This document shows positions 8,312 to 17,312 of a stretch of 57,985 nt of DNA, piece by piece. Positions within the stretch are counted from its first letter, which is position 1, and each line of letters begins with the position of its first letter. Source of the DNA: Acidobacteriota bacterium (lineage in GTDB: Bacteria; Acidobacteriota; Terriglobia; Acidiferrales; UBA7541). The translations under genes were made by a program, and so were the position numbers. Below the pieces are notes generated by a model. The model saw only the letters and a program-made list of their open reading frames with translations, did no database searches and was not told where the DNA came from. The DNA lies in contig QHYZ01000071.1 in NCBI GenBank assembly GCA_003225295.1, positions 1 through 57,985 of the forward strand, written 5' to 3'.

Positions 8312-10624
8312 CTACGAGCCCGCGGTTTGGCTCAGTGCCCGGCGCGCCTCGTTGGCAAGTGGCGATTTCGGGTCGAGGCTAATCGTTTTCTCGAACTCTG
8401 TGCGAGCTCTGCCCAAATCGTTGAGTCTTTGATAAGTCAAACCGAGGTGATAGTGGTAAGTCAAGTTCCCTGGGGCTTTCTTGACGGCATCTTCGAAGAA
8501 GGGCACGGCGACCGAGTAGGCTCCGTTATGGTAATACGCCCAGCCAAGCGTATCTGCGGAATTCGGCAGGTTTGGCAGGCCGCGCCGAGCGGTCTGAGCG
8601 AGTGTAAGAGCTACATTCACGCTTTCCTTGTGCTCGATCATGATGTAGGCCAAGTTGTTCGCTGCCAGCGCGTCTTCGGGTTGGATCGCCAACGCCTTCT
8701 GGTAGAGGGTCTGGGCTTGCTGCCAATCGCCCTGGCTCTCATGGAGCCTGCCCAAAGCGACATAGAGCCGGACCTCATGGGGCGCAACTCCTATGGCTCG
8801 TTGATAGTTTGCAATCGACCGATCAAACTTTCCAAGCGATGATTCTATTTCTGCCAGCAGGACAAGCGCACTGACGTTTTGTCCGTCCATTTCCACGGTC
8901 CGTTCCAGGGAGTGTTCGGCTTCTTCCGGCTGCTTGTTTTGAAGCAGTGCTTTTCCCTGCAATAAGTAGAGAGCCGCCTGTTGGGAATTGGAGTCGAGTT
9001 GCTCTTGAATCAGCCGCAAAGCCTGGGCAGGCTTCTTGTTGAGGAGATCCAGGTCCACCAGTCCCTCGAGAGCCGCTAAGGAATGGGGATATCGAGCAAG
9101 ACCTTGGCGGTACATTTTTTCCGCCTCGTCCAGGCGTTTTTGTGCCACACGCAGCTGGCCTAGCTTGACGTATCCAAGCGCACTGTTTGGCGCGATCACG
9201 AGCAGTTGATTCAAATCCGCTTCCGCAGCCGCGGCATCGCCTTGATTCATTCTAGCCGTTGCATGGAACAGATAGCCCTCTGCGGCGCGCGGCGCGATTG
9301 TCTTGAGTTGATCAGCGATGGACTCGAGCTCTCTCCAGTCTCCGTGTTGCAAAGCATTCACGCCGAGTGCCTTCCACGCCTCAGAAAAGTTGGGACGCAA
9401 TCGTACCGCTTCGCGCCACTCGCTTTTAGCCTGCTGAGTGCTGCCCTTCTGCTGGAATGCGGAGCCGAGTTGGTAATGCCCCATGGCGTCTTCGGGGGCG
9501 TACTTGAGAGCTTGTTCTAACGATGGAATGCTCTCATCCACTTTCTTCTGCTGGAGCTGGATCTGCCCTTTCAGGATCAGCGCCTCGGCATCCTGCGGTG
9601 TTTTCTTTAGAATCGCGTCATTGAGCGGGTTGGCTTCGTCGATCCTGCTATTCGAGATCAGCAGCTGAATGTAAGTCTTTCTTACGGTCAGATCATTCTG
9701 ATGTGCCGCAGAGAGGGCGCCGAATTCCGCGAGGGCTTTGGCATTTTCTCCACGCCTCAGATAATAATCACCGAGCATACGGTACGCCGCTGGATCGTCA
9801 CTCAATTGTTGTTTGGCGTCCGTCAGAACTTTTTCCGCAAGCGAGTCTTGCCCTTGAGCGAGATAGAGACCCGCGAGCCCCATGCGTGGCGCGGTGGACT
9901 TGGGCGTGAGGCTAGTCGCCGCCTGAAATTCTTTCTCTGCGTCGGCCCACCGTCCCTGCCGCTCGTAGAGATTCGCTAGAGCTAACAGCGGAGTGATCGA
10001 TCCAGGATCGAGGGATTGTGCTTTCTTGAGACTGGCCTCTGCGTCGTCAAAGGCGCTGGTTCTCGCCTGGATCAGACCCAAATTAATAAGACTTGCGGAA
10101 CGATCCGGGGCCATTTCTGTGGCTGTTCTTGCTTCCTCGAGAGCGTCCTCCAGATTCCCCAATGCGGCATCCGCGTCAGACAAGAGTATTTGTGCGTCCG
10201 CGTGTTTTGGGTTTCCCTGAAGGATGAGAATAGCGCGATCTTTGGCTTCCTGAGATTTACCACCAACGAGCAAGAGTTGACCCAGGTCTAGATGGGCGGG
10301 CCAGTTTTGCGGCTGGAGATCAACGGTGCGGGAGAGCTCCTGGAAGGCCGCCGCCCAACTGCTCTGCCTGAGGAGGCACTGGGCGCGTTTGTAGTGCGCC
10401 TCGACGAACCGCGGGTCGATCTGCAAGGCACGGCTGTAAGAGATGTTGGCCTCGGCGTACTTACCTTTCTCGAAATAGAGGTCGCCCTGCTGCAGGAACT
10501 TCAGTTTGCGCACATGGGGATCAAGCGAGCAGCCAGCCACAAGGGCGGCCAGGAGCAGGAAAAACGCATAAGACCACAGCAAACTGGCCTTGCGCCTGAT
10601 AGGCACTGATCTACAAGAATGCAC
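8312..10624 (-). CDS. TPR-repeat lipoprotein, PrsT-like, of the exosortase/EPS system
   Basis: From the GTG at 10624 the protein is 770 residues long. It opens with a lipoprotein signal (RRKASLLWSYAFFLLLAALV, then the lipobox AGC) and continues as an almost unbroken array of about 18-20 tetratricopeptide repeats (for example YFEKGKYAEANISYSRALQ and ALAIQPEDALAANNLAYIM). Large TPR lipoproteins of this form (PrsT family) accompany exosortase/PEP-CTERM polysaccharide loci and probably act as periplasmic or outer-membrane scaffolds. An open frame reaches back to 10717, but GTG 10624 has GAGGTG as ribosome-binding site, starts the signal peptide properly, and lies just inside a sigma-54-type promoter at 10653-10668. 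First gene of the operon with rfbC, rfbD and the VanZ-like gene. I infer a role in polymer export or assembly. Confidence 0.85.
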   Translation of the reverse strand: MHSCRSVPIRRKASLLWSYAFFLLLAALVAGCSLDPHVRKLKFLQQGDLYFEKGKYAEANISYSRALQIDPRFVEAHYKRAQCLLRQSSWAAAFQELSRTVDLQPQNWPAHLDLGQLLLVGGKSQEAKDRAILILQGNPKHADAQILLSDADAALGNLEDALEEARTATEMAPDRSASLINLGLIQARTSAFDDAEASLKKAQSLDPGSITPLLALANLYERQGRWADAEKEFQAATSLTPKSTAPRMGLAGLYLAQGQDSLAEKVLTDAKQQLSDDPAAYRMLGDYYLRRGENAKALAEFGALSAAHQNDLTVRKTYIQLLISNSRIDEANPLNDAILKKTPQDAEALILKGQIQLQQKKVDESIPSLEQALKYAPEDAMGHYQLGSAFQQKGSTQQAKSEWREAVRLRPNFSEAWKALGVNALQHGDWRELESIADQLKTIAPRAAEGYLFHATARMNQGDAAAAEADLNQLLVIAPNSALGYVKLGQLRVAQKRLDEAEKMYRQGLARYPHSLAALEGLVDLDLLNKKPAQALRLIQEQLDSNSQQAALYLLQGKALLQNKQPEEAEHSLERTVEMDGQNVSALVLLAEIESSLGKFDRSIANYQRAIGVAPHEVRLYVALGRLHESQGDWQQAQTLYQKALAIQPEDALAANNLAYIMIEHKESVNVALTLAQTARRGLPNLPNSADTLGWAYYHNGAYSVAVPFFEDAVKKAPGNLTYHYHLGLTYQRLNDLGRARTEFEKTISLDPKSPLANEARRALSQTAGS

Positions 10625-10652
10625 TGATGACACCTCGTTCCGCCAGTACGGG

Positions 10653-10668
10653 TGCAATTTTAAGCCCT
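10653..10668 (-). promoter_or_regulatory. Sigma-54-type promoter for the TPR-rfbC-rfbD-vanZ operon
   Basis: On the minus strand the sequence is AGGGCTTAAAATTGCA: GG and GC are separated by exactly ten bases, and the -12 part is a consensus TTGCA. The predicted start of transcription near 10642 leaves about 18 bases before the GTG at 10624. The -24 element is imperfect (AGGGC for TGGCA). Confidence 0.5.
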
Positions 10669-10966
10669 GAGAAGGAGCGCATGGATTGAAGTCTCGGGGC
10701 TTATGTAACTCGATCATTACAAAGGCTTTTCATTCCTCCACCGGAGGCATCCAAGTAAGTTCGGGCCGGCACAGAGTCAATCTCTTGGGCGATGCGCCTC
10801 GGTCAAGGAGAATTATGCGGATAATTTGGGTACAATAGTTCCACTTCGTGGGCTTGAAGGAAGAGACAAACTTGCCCGTAAGGAAAACTGCCCATGATGC
10901 CTTCCATAAGTGTATGATAGAAAACAACTTAATTACGACATAGGCGGAGCGAAGGGCTGTGCTAGC

Positions 10967-10982
10967 TGGCATAACCCGTGCT
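10967..10982 (+). promoter_or_regulatory. Sigma-54-type promoter for the wzz-kinase operon
   Basis: TGGCATAACCCGTGCT has the -24 TGGCA and -12 GTGC elements with canonical spacing. It lies 112 bases before the chain-length gene, in a 470-base divergent gap (10625-11094) that holds no gene; an open frame at 10730-11053 on the minus strand has no recognisable product. Confidence 0.6.
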
Positions 10983-11094
10983 TCCCAAATCTTGGTGCAG
11001 GAGCCTCGAGTATTGCAGTGGGCGATCTTCAGGATTGCCGGGTCCGGGGACAAAGCTGCTGCGGGGATCTAGGCAAAGTTAGGAAGAGGTCATC

Positions 11095-12609
11095 ATGGTC
11101 CGGAATGGCGAGATTGGCTTGGCAGAGGCGAAACGCACCTTGCGTCGCTACTGGTGGATTCTCCCGCTTTCCACGCTCTTTCTAGGCGGACTGGGCCTGG
11201 TGGCCACCTTTGTCCTTCCCAAGCGATATACATCGCAAACCATGGTGCTGGTTGAGCAGCCTACGGTTGGCCCAGATTACGTGAAGCCGGTCGTGACCGA
11301 AGACCTGAATCACCGTCTTGCGTCCATGAAAGAGCAGATCCTCAGCCGCACACGACTGCAGCCCATCATTGAGAAATTCGGCCTGTACGCCGAGGTCCGA
11401 AGCCGGGTTCACATAGAAGATCTTGTCGAACGGTTGCGGATCGCGGTGGAAATCAAGCCACTGGAGCCGACGCCTGGCACGCAGAGCCGGCAACTACCGG
11501 GTTTCTACGTAAGCGTGACCTTCGATAACCCGCAAATTGCGCAACAAATATGTACCGAAATCACCTCGATGTTCCTGGAGCAGAACGCGCGCGAGCGCAA
11601 GCAACAGGCAAATGAAACCACCAGCTTTCTAAGTAAACAACTCGAGGAGGCCAAGAAGAACTTAGATGACCAAGATGCGAAACTGGCCCAGTTCAAGCAA
11701 CAATATCTGGGGTCTCTGCCGGAACAAGAGCAAAGCAACCTAAGTATTTTGACGGGGATGAACGCCCAGCTAGAGGCCAATACTCAGGCGCTGAGTCGCG
11801 CGCACCAAGATAAAGCGTTTAATGAATCCCTGATGGGCCAGCAAGAAGCGACCTGGAAGGCATCACAGACCGGGCAAAACCCTGAGACCACGGAACAGCA
11901 GTTGGGCACTTTGCAAGAGCAGCTTACCAGTTTGCAGGCGCGCTACACTTCCGAGCATCCAGATGTCGTCAAGCTGAGAGGACAGATTGAAGAACTGAAA
12001 AAACGGATGGCAGGAGGGCCGAAGAATAATCCATCCGCGAATGGTTCGACGCAAGCTTCAACGGCGGAACCTCCACAGATTCAGCAACTCCGAGCAAAAC
12101 TACGGCAGGACGATATGAACATCGCAGATTTGACCGAGCGACAAGGTCAAATCCAAGATGGAATTCGCCAGTTACAAGGCCGCGTTCAGGCTAGTCCCAT
12201 GGTCGAGCAGCAGTTGAAAGAATTGACCCGCAGCTACCAGACGGCGCAGGACTTCTACAACGATCTCCTGAAGAAGCGGCAGAACGCAGGCGTAGCCGGC
12301 GATCTCGAGAGCCAGCAGCAGAGCGAGCAGTTCCGGGTGTACGATCCACCGAGCCTACCGGATCGACCCTCGTTTCCGAAGAAAGTCTATTTTGCTGGTG
12401 GAGGTTTGAGCGGCGGACTCGCTCTCGGGCTAGCGCTTCTCTACTTGATCGCCATCGGTGACAAGTCCATGCATACTGAACGCGATGTCGAACTTGCGCT
12501 CAAACTTCCCGTGCTTGCGTTGGTGCCGGTTCTCGAAGCGCTGTCTCGAGGAAAGAGCGAGGCGCCGAAGAAGCAACCAAGCTTGGGCGCAGTCGGGACG
12601 CGTGTTTGA
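11095..12609 (+). CDS. Polysaccharide chain-length determinant (Wzz/GumC type)
   Basis: The 504-residue protein has the polysaccharide co-polymerase layout: a membrane segment at about 22-42 (ILPLSTLFLGGLGLVATFVL), a periplasmic Wzz domain, a long coiled coil at about 165-310 (KQLEEAKKNLDDQDAKLAQ), the late GNVR-like region, and a second membrane helix at about 424-446. It controls polymer chain length in the inner membrane together with a BY-kinase. The kinase is the next gene, 36 bases downstream, giving the usual split pair of Gram-negative bacteria. The ATG at 11095 follows AGGAAGAGG at good distance. It resembles the exosortase-associated chain-length family; a second Wzz-like gene lies at 54103-55671. 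Expression is probably sigma-54 dependent (promoter at 10967). Confidence 0.9.
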   Translation: MVRNGEIGLAEAKRTLRRYWWILPLSTLFLGGLGLVATFVLPKRYTSQTMVLVEQPTVGPDYVKPVVTEDLNHRLASMKEQILSRTRLQPIIEKFGLYAEVRSRVHIEDLVERLRIAVEIKPLEPTPGTQSRQLPGFYVSVTFDNPQIAQQICTEITSMFLEQNARERKQQANETTSFLSKQLEEAKKNLDDQDAKLAQFKQQYLGSLPEQEQSNLSILTGMNAQLEANTQALSRAHQDKAFNESLMGQQEATWKASQTGQNPETTEQQLGTLQEQLTSLQARYTSEHPDVVKLRGQIEELKKRMAGGPKNNPSANGSTQASTAEPPQIQQLRAKLRQDDMNIADLTERQGQIQDGIRQLQGRVQASPMVEQQLKELTRSYQTAQDFYNDLLKKRQNAGVAGDLESQQQSEQFRVYDPPSLPDRPSFPKKVYFAGGGLSGGLALGLALLYLIAIGDKSMHTERDVELALKLPVLALVPVLEALSRGKSEAPKKQPSLGAVGTRV

Positions 12610-12645
12610 TCGTTAACGGTTGAGTGGATAGAAGAAAGGTAAAAG

Positions 12646-13548
12646 ATGAGTCGGATACATGATGCGTTAAAGAAGGCTGCGGAGGAAAAGGCGTCGCAAT
12701 CACCGGCAAGCCCAGCGCAGACTTTTGTCGATGTGAGGGAAGGAATTAGCCGCTTTGCCCAAGCGAGGAATGAAGTGGGCACAGCTCCGAAAAACGGGAG
12801 TGGCAACGCTGTTAAGCAGCCTTGCGTCCGATTCGAACAGCTCTTGAAGCGGTGCGCCCATCCGAAATGGACACTGGATCCCGCCAGGAGCGTGTTCGGA
12901 GGCCCCGACAGCAAGAAATTCGGGGCCGAGCCTTTTCGAACTCTCCGATCGCGGCTGTCTCAGATTGCTGGTACACACGTGTTGAAGCGCATCGTTATTA
13001 CCAGCAGCGTTCCCGCAGAGGGCAAGACGTTTGTGGCTGCAAATCTCGCACAGTCTATTATCCGCCAGCCTGACCGTCGCGTTCTTCTGATTGACGCTGA
13101 CCTCCGAGCGTCGCGACTTCACGTAGCCCTAGGGGCGCCTTCCACGCCCGGCTTGACTGACTATCTCCGCGGGGAAGTTGATGAGTATGCGATTATTCAA
13201 AGCGGCCCGGATGAGAACCTGTGCTTCATTCCGGGAGGCAACGACGTATCAAATCCAAGTGAACTTCTACCCAGCGACAGGATGCGACACCTGTTGGACG
13301 TCGTCACACCAATGTTTGACTTTGTGATCCTGGATTCTCCGCCGGCTACTCCAGTGCATGATCCGATCGTGTTGGCGGATTTGTGCGACGGGGTGCTGTT
13401 CGTCGTGAGGGCGGGAGTTACGGATTTCGAGGTAGCGGAGAGGGCCGTGGCCGAGTTCCGAGAGAAAAACCTATTGGGAGTAGTACTAAACGGAGCCGAA
13501 CAGGGGGCCGCTTACGGGGAGTATTATAACCACTACACGGGCCGCTAA
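12646..13548 (+). CDS. CpsD/CapB-type bacterial tyrosine kinase, exosortase-system type
   Basis: The 300-residue protein starts MSRIHDALKKAAEEK, as the tyrosine autokinases of exosortase loci do. The P-loop ATPase has Walker A SSVPAEGKT (120-128), Walker A' VLLIDADLR (146-154) and Walker B FVILDSPP (226-233). A short tail with clustered tyrosines (YGEYYNHYTGR) ends the protein and is the likely autophosphorylation site. The kinase works at the cytosolic face with the Wzz-like protein just upstream to set polymer length. It faces the exosortase gene tail to tail across 82 bases with no clear terminator. A second kinase at 52125-52958 lacks the tyrosine cluster, so this is the better candidate for the regulated kinase. 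Confidence 0.92.
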   Translation: MSRIHDALKKAAEEKASQSPASPAQTFVDVREGISRFAQARNEVGTAPKNGSGNAVKQPCVRFEQLLKRCAHPKWTLDPARSVFGGPDSKKFGAEPFRTLRSRLSQIAGTHVLKRIVITSSVPAEGKTFVAANLAQSIIRQPDRRVLLIDADLRASRLHVALGAPSTPGLTDYLRGEVDEYAIIQSGPDENLCFIPGGNDVSNPSELLPSDRMRHLLDVVTPMFDFVILDSPPATPVHDPIVLADLCDGVLFVVRAGVTDFEVAERAVAEFREKNLLGVVLNGAEQGAAYGEYYNHYTGR

Positions 13549-13630
13549 CCCCCTGCGGTTGGGCTGTGGACTTGTTTCCGTGATGCTGTTCGAGACTCCT
13601 ATGATAGCCACTGGCGACAACTCCACAGCG

Positions 13631-14566
13631 TCAGTTCCTTGGTTCAGAAGATGCGGCCAATTCCTTCTTTCCCGCCAGGGCCGGTGATTCTCCGCGCTGC
13701 AACAGTAAGAAAACCGGCAGCAACAAGAGTAAGCCCAGCAGGAAGAACAAAATTCCACCATCACGGTGAAGTGTCCCAAACAGAAAGCTCGGATCTACGT
13801 ACATCGCTAACAGAGTCAGGGTAACGATGCGCACGCCGTTTTTCAGAATCATCATGAAGAATGCGCACGTCAAGAAGAACAACTTCTTCCAGAGAGAGTG
13901 CAAGCCGTAATGTACAGCCGGTAGCGCCAGAATGAAAAGTGCTATGGTGGAGCGGATTCCGCTGCATTCTCTTGCCACTTCGATGTTAACGCGAGCCAGG
14001 TGGAAGACCAGCCCCTCTCTCAGAACGGGAACTCCGGTCAAGTTAAAGAGAACTTCGGTGATTTCTGCGGAACCAGTCTGCAACAAGGAGATGATGCGTT
14101 CCAGTAGGAAATTTGGCACCGGCACCATGAGAAACAGAAAAAGAAAAGAGAAGTAGGCCGATTTTACGGCAGCCATCCCGAAGGAAAAAGCAAATCCCGC
14201 TATCCAAAGCAAAATGACCGCCAGGACATTGCCTGTCAGCCGGAGATCGGGAGTCATTATGTCTCCGGCCAGGCGCACACTGATGGCGATGATGACAGAC
14301 AAGAAAAGGAAAATGGCGCCACCCGCTTGGAAGGAAAGATTGTTGAAAACAGTGCGGCGTTCGATGAATAGCAGGCCAGCCGTGAGGAAGGGAATCAGGA
14401 TGAGGTGGGAGGCATTTTCATTCGTGAGCGATAAGCGAACGAGAGCAATCAGAGGTTTGGCGAAGAGCAGCGAACTAACCATAATCCAAAAGCTAAACAA
14501 CAGCCAGCGCTTTAAAACATTGTTCCGCTTGTCATCCAATGCATTTGACTCCGTTACGTTTGCCAC
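13631..14566 (-). CDS. Exosortase (EpsH/XrtA-like transpeptidase)
   Basis: The 311-residue integral membrane protein has about eight hydrophobic helices and the exosortase catalytic triad: Cys201 in RECSGIRST, Arg246 in NGVRIVTL and His267 in LHRDGG. Exosortases cleave PEP-CTERM sorting tails and transfer the protein to an envelope acceptor. A matching substrate, ending PEPATAVLLL plus a basic tail, is encoded at 45111-45791. There is no C-terminal EpsI domain and no epsI gene was seen. The start is GTG at 14566. It is the third gene of the minus-strand rfbA-rfbB-exosortase set (gaps 56 and 74 bases). The XrtA subtype is not fixed by what I can see; the neighbouring TPR protein, kinase, FemAB and ExeA-like ATPase support XrtA. 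Confidence 0.93.
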   Translation of the reverse strand: MANVTESNALDDKRNNVLKRWLLFSFWIMVSSLLFAKPLIALVRLSLTNENASHLILIPFLTAGLLFIERRTVFNNLSFQAGGAIFLFLSVIIAISVRLAGDIMTPDLRLTGNVLAVILLWIAGFAFSFGMAAVKSAYFSFLFLFLMVPVPNFLLERIISLLQTGSAEITEVLFNLTGVPVLREGLVFHLARVNIEVARECSGIRSTIALFILALPAVHYGLHSLWKKLFFLTCAFFMMILKNGVRIVTLTLLAMYVDPSFLFGTLHRDGGILFFLLGLLLLLPVFLLLQRGESPALAGKKELAASSEPRN

Positions 14567-14640
14567 AGCTTTACATTTCTTTTATACAGAGTCAGGAGAC
14601 AGCGCATGGCAGGCTGGCTGCTTTTGGTTCGCTCCCTTGC

Positions 14641-15666
14641 TTACTGGCTGAATGTCTCTGCCCGTCGCGTGTAGTGCCGCTCATAGTAATTCCGATATTC
14701 GCCCGTTCGTGCGTGCTCGAGCCACTCGTTGTTGGCCTGGTACCACTCAATCGTTCGGCGAATTCCGTCCTCGAAACTCACCTCTGGCCGCCAACCTAGT
14801 TCCCTTTGAATTTTGGAGCAATCCAGGGCATAGCGTCGATCGTGACCGGGTCGGTCTTGCACGGAACGCATCAATGAATCCGGCTTTCCTAGGTGATGCA
14901 GGATGGTTCTTACGATCTTCAGGTTAGGTTGGGGCATACCGGCCGAAACGTTGTAGACGGAACCCGACTTGGCCTTTTCGAGGGCCAGCGCGATGGCGCG
15001 ACAATAGTCTTCCACGAAGAGCCAGTCGCGTTCCTGCAGCCCATCGCCATAGATAGGTAGCGGCTTGTCTTCCCGCGCATTGGCGATCATTAACGGAACA
15101 AGTTTCTCGGGAAACTGAAAGGGGCCATAGTTGTTGGTGCAACGCAAGACGATGGCCGAAATGCCGAAGGTGTTCGCATAAGCGGAAACAAGATGATCCG
15201 CCGAAGCCTTGCTAGCAGCGTAGGGGCTGCGCGGATCAAGCGTTGCTTCTTCATTGAAACTGACGTCTGCAGGCGCGCTTCCGTACACTTCGTCTGTGCT
15301 TATGTGCACAAATCGTGGAAGATGGAATTTCCGGGCAGCCTCAAGCAGGCAATGAGTCCCCAGGACGTTTGTTCGCAGAAAGGGAGAGGCGTCTTCTATG
15401 CTGCGATCCACGTGTGTCTCCGCCGCGAAATTCACTAAGGCATCTATGCCCTTCGTAAAGACGTCATTCACAATTCGCGAGTCAACGATGTCGCCACATA
15501 CGAGCGAATACCGATGATCGCTGGCAATGTCGGCAAGGCTCTCCGGATTGCCCGCGTACGTCAGCTTGTCGAAATTCACGATCTCCACATCACGCTGGGA
15601 CCTTAGCAGGTGCCGAATGAAATTCGACCCGATAAAGCCCGCACCACCGGTTACAAGAATCTTCAC
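14641..15666 (-). CDS. rfbB: dTDP-glucose 4,6-dehydratase
   Basis: The second step of dTDP-rhamnose synthesis: NAD-dependent conversion of dTDP-glucose to dTDP-4-keto-6-deoxyglucose. The 341 residues have GGAGFIG (7-13) for NAD, the TDE triad at 124-126 (HISTDEVYGS), and the YxxxK pair Tyr149/Lys153 (SPYAASKAS). The signature NNYGP and the C-terminal ELGWRP motif are also present. Length is normal. The ATG at 15666 lies 56 bases after rfbA on the same strand. The product is used by the epimerase and reductase encoded at 6782-8259. Confidence 0.96.
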   Translation of the reverse strand: MKILVTGGAGFIGSNFIRHLLRSQRDVEIVNFDKLTYAGNPESLADIASDHRYSLVCGDIVDSRIVNDVFTKGIDALVNFAAETHVDRSIEDASPFLRTNVLGTHCLLEAARKFHLPRFVHISTDEVYGSAPADVSFNEEATLDPRSPYAASKASADHLVSAYANTFGISAIVLRCTNNYGPFQFPEKLVPLMIANAREDKPLPIYGDGLQERDWLFVEDYCRAIALALEKAKSGSVYNVSAGMPQPNLKIVRTILHHLGKPDSLMRSVQDRPGHDRRYALDCSKIQRELGWRPEVSFEDGIRRTIEWYQANNEWLEHARTGEYRNYYERHYTRRAETFSQ

Positions 15667-15722
15667 GCCGTCTCTCCTATTTGTTCCACGCGGTCGCTCA
15701 CGTCCATAATCGATGCCCCGTT

Positions 15723-16493
15723 CTATTCGCCGTCACGTCCATGTCGCGGCGGAGCCCCACGACCTGGGATTTTGTTTGCTCCGGATTGTGCCACCATGTT
15801 GGTGGCACGAAGCAACGATTCAAAGGTGCCGGCATCCGTCCACCAACCTTCGAGGTCGCTGTGGCTGAGGGTACCCTCCCCAAGATACATATTGTTCACG
15901 TCGGTGATCTCCAGTTCATTACGCCAGCTGGGCTTGGTTTTTCCTATCTTTTCGAACACGCTTTGATCGTAAAAGTAGATGCCGGTAACGGCATACTTTG
16001 ATTTCGGCTTCTTGGGTTTTTCCTCGATGCCAAGAATTTGTCCGCTTGCGATCTCAGGGCAACCGAATCTTTCAGGGTCGGGAACTTCTTTCAAGATAAT
16101 GTGGGCGCCGCGCTCCTGCTTCTCAAAAGCCTGTTTGGAGGCAATGATGTTGTTTTCGATGATGTTGTCGCCAAGGACAACGCAGATCTTTTCCCCTTCG
16201 ACAAAGGGTTCGGCGAGACGTAGGGCATCGGCGATGCCGCCCTCGCCTTCCTGATACGTGTAGTGAATGCGATGGAGATCAAAATCCTTGCCGTTGGAGA
16301 GCAGTCGCAGGAAATCGCCAGAATTCTGACCCCCGGTGACAATGATAATGTCTTTAATGCCCGCGTCCACGAGGGTTTGGATCGGATAGAATACCATCGG
16401 TCGGTCATACACTGGCAGGAGATGCTTGTTAGTTACTCGTGTGAGCGGATAAAGCCGCGAGCCTTTTCCACCCGCCAAGACCACACCTTTCAT
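15723..16493 (-). CDS. rfbA: Glucose-1-phosphate thymidylyltransferase
   Basis: The first step of dTDP-rhamnose synthesis: dTTP plus glucose-1-phosphate gives dTDP-glucose. The 256-residue protein starts MKGVVLAGGKGSRLYPLT, the nucleotidyltransferase signature, and continues with NKHLLPVYDRPM, LGDNI and EEKPKKPKS, all typical of RfbA. The ATG at 16493 has a strong ribosome-binding site (AAGGAGAAAGG, 5 bases from the ATG); the longer open frame back to 16715 has no homologous content. First gene of the rfbA-rfbB-exosortase operon. It is slightly shorter than RmlA of enterobacteria (about 290), like the shorter form often seen beside EPS genes. Confidence 0.95.
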   Translation of the reverse strand: MKGVVLAGGKGSRLYPLTRVTNKHLLPVYDRPMVFYPIQTLVDAGIKDIIIVTGGQNSGDFLRLLSNGKDFDLHRIHYTYQEGEGGIADALRLAEPFVEGEKICVVLGDNIIENNIIASKQAFEKQERGAHIILKEVPDPERFGCPEIASGQILGIEEKPKKPKSKYAVTGIYFYDQSVFEKIGKTKPSWRNELEITDVNNMYLGEGTLSHSDLEGWWTDAGTFESLLRATNMVAQSGANKIPGRGAPPRHGRDGE

Positions 16494-17191
16494 GGAATCC
16501 TTTCTCCTTACTTGAAAATCAAAGCCACGCTTGTTACAGACTAACACAGCCATTTCATGGGCTCGGCACCGCTTTCCTGTGGGCAACGCAGACCCGCCTT
16601 CGTTCGCTTCAGCTGGCAAAACCAAAAGACGCCCAAGCCGGCCGGCTAAGGTCTGAAAGCAAACTGAAAAGAAATCCGTGACAGCATTTGTCAGCCGATA
16701 AGGGGAGCCGATCATCTACGTGCACTCGTGCGACCAAGCTGAAAGTAGCCATTCTCGCGCGTCAAAAACAGCGCAGTTAAGGTGGCACAGTAAAGAGAGC
16801 GGCGGCGCGCTCCTTGCATCGGCGCAGAATTCAACTGTCCCTACGCGAGTCTTATGGAGGCCGAGAATCGATAACACCGGAGTTGACTCTTCCGGTCCCC
16901 CGTGATCGTCTCAAATCGGATCATCTGGCTGTGGGGTGATACGCCTTGTGCTGCGGATGCGTTTGGGACATGTAAGTTACTGTAAACAAATATATTACAG
17001 TCCCTCAAGGCGCCTGCCCTGCTGGAACTAGTTTGGAACATTGTGGTAGCCCCTTTCTCCCCTGCCGAACTTCTGAGACTTCCTCAGATCAGTCCACCCG
17101 GAAGGGAGCATGAGTTCGCAATAACTACCGCATTATCAGTAGCTTAAAATAGGTTCGCATCACTCCCTTGGACCATTTCTCGACTCAGTTA
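16494..17191. other. Divergent intergenic region without recognisable gene
   Basis: About 700 bases separate rfbA from the NusG-like transcription unit. I find no open frame with family features on either strand. The region must hold the rfbA promoter, but I could not point to a convincing one; I saw no -24/-12 element facing rfbA. Confidence 0.5.
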
Positions 17192-17207
17192 TGGCAAGGG
17201 AATTGCG
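17192..17207 (+). promoter_or_regulatory. Sigma-54-type promoter before the NusG-like gene
   Basis: TGGCAAGGGAATTGCG matches the sigma-54 consensus (TGGCA, then TTGC) with exact spacing. The predicted start near 17218 gives a leader of about 95 bases that includes the ops-like element at 17251. Confidence 0.7.
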
Positions 17208-17250
17208 CTACCTATAGGAAGGAAGGGTCGCAGTTGTATGTGAGTGTAAT

Positions 17251-17262
17251 GGCGGTAGCTTG
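17251..17262 (+). promoter_or_regulatory. ops-like element (GGCGGTAGCTTG) in the leader of the NusG-like operon
   Basis: The sequence differs from the Escherichia coli ops core GGCGGTAGCGTG at one base of twelve. ops pauses RNA polymerase and recruits the NusG paralogue RfaH to the non-template strand. Here it lies in the predicted transcribed leader, between the sigma-54 promoter and a NusG-paralogue start codon, the position expected of a working element. Whether this paralogue uses such a site is unknown. Confidence 0.45.
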
Positions 17263-17312
17263 TCCGCACACACCAGGTGATGGCAACCTGCAACCCTCGA
17301 GGATGAACTAAG

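Noticed and set aside
10730-11053. 107-codon minus-strand frame in the divergent gap before wzz
   Set aside because: Covers the predicted wzz promoter, no motif, no ribosome-binding site of note.
16785-16800. TGGCAC box in the rfbA-nusG gap
   Set aside because: A good -24 half but no GC at the required distance.
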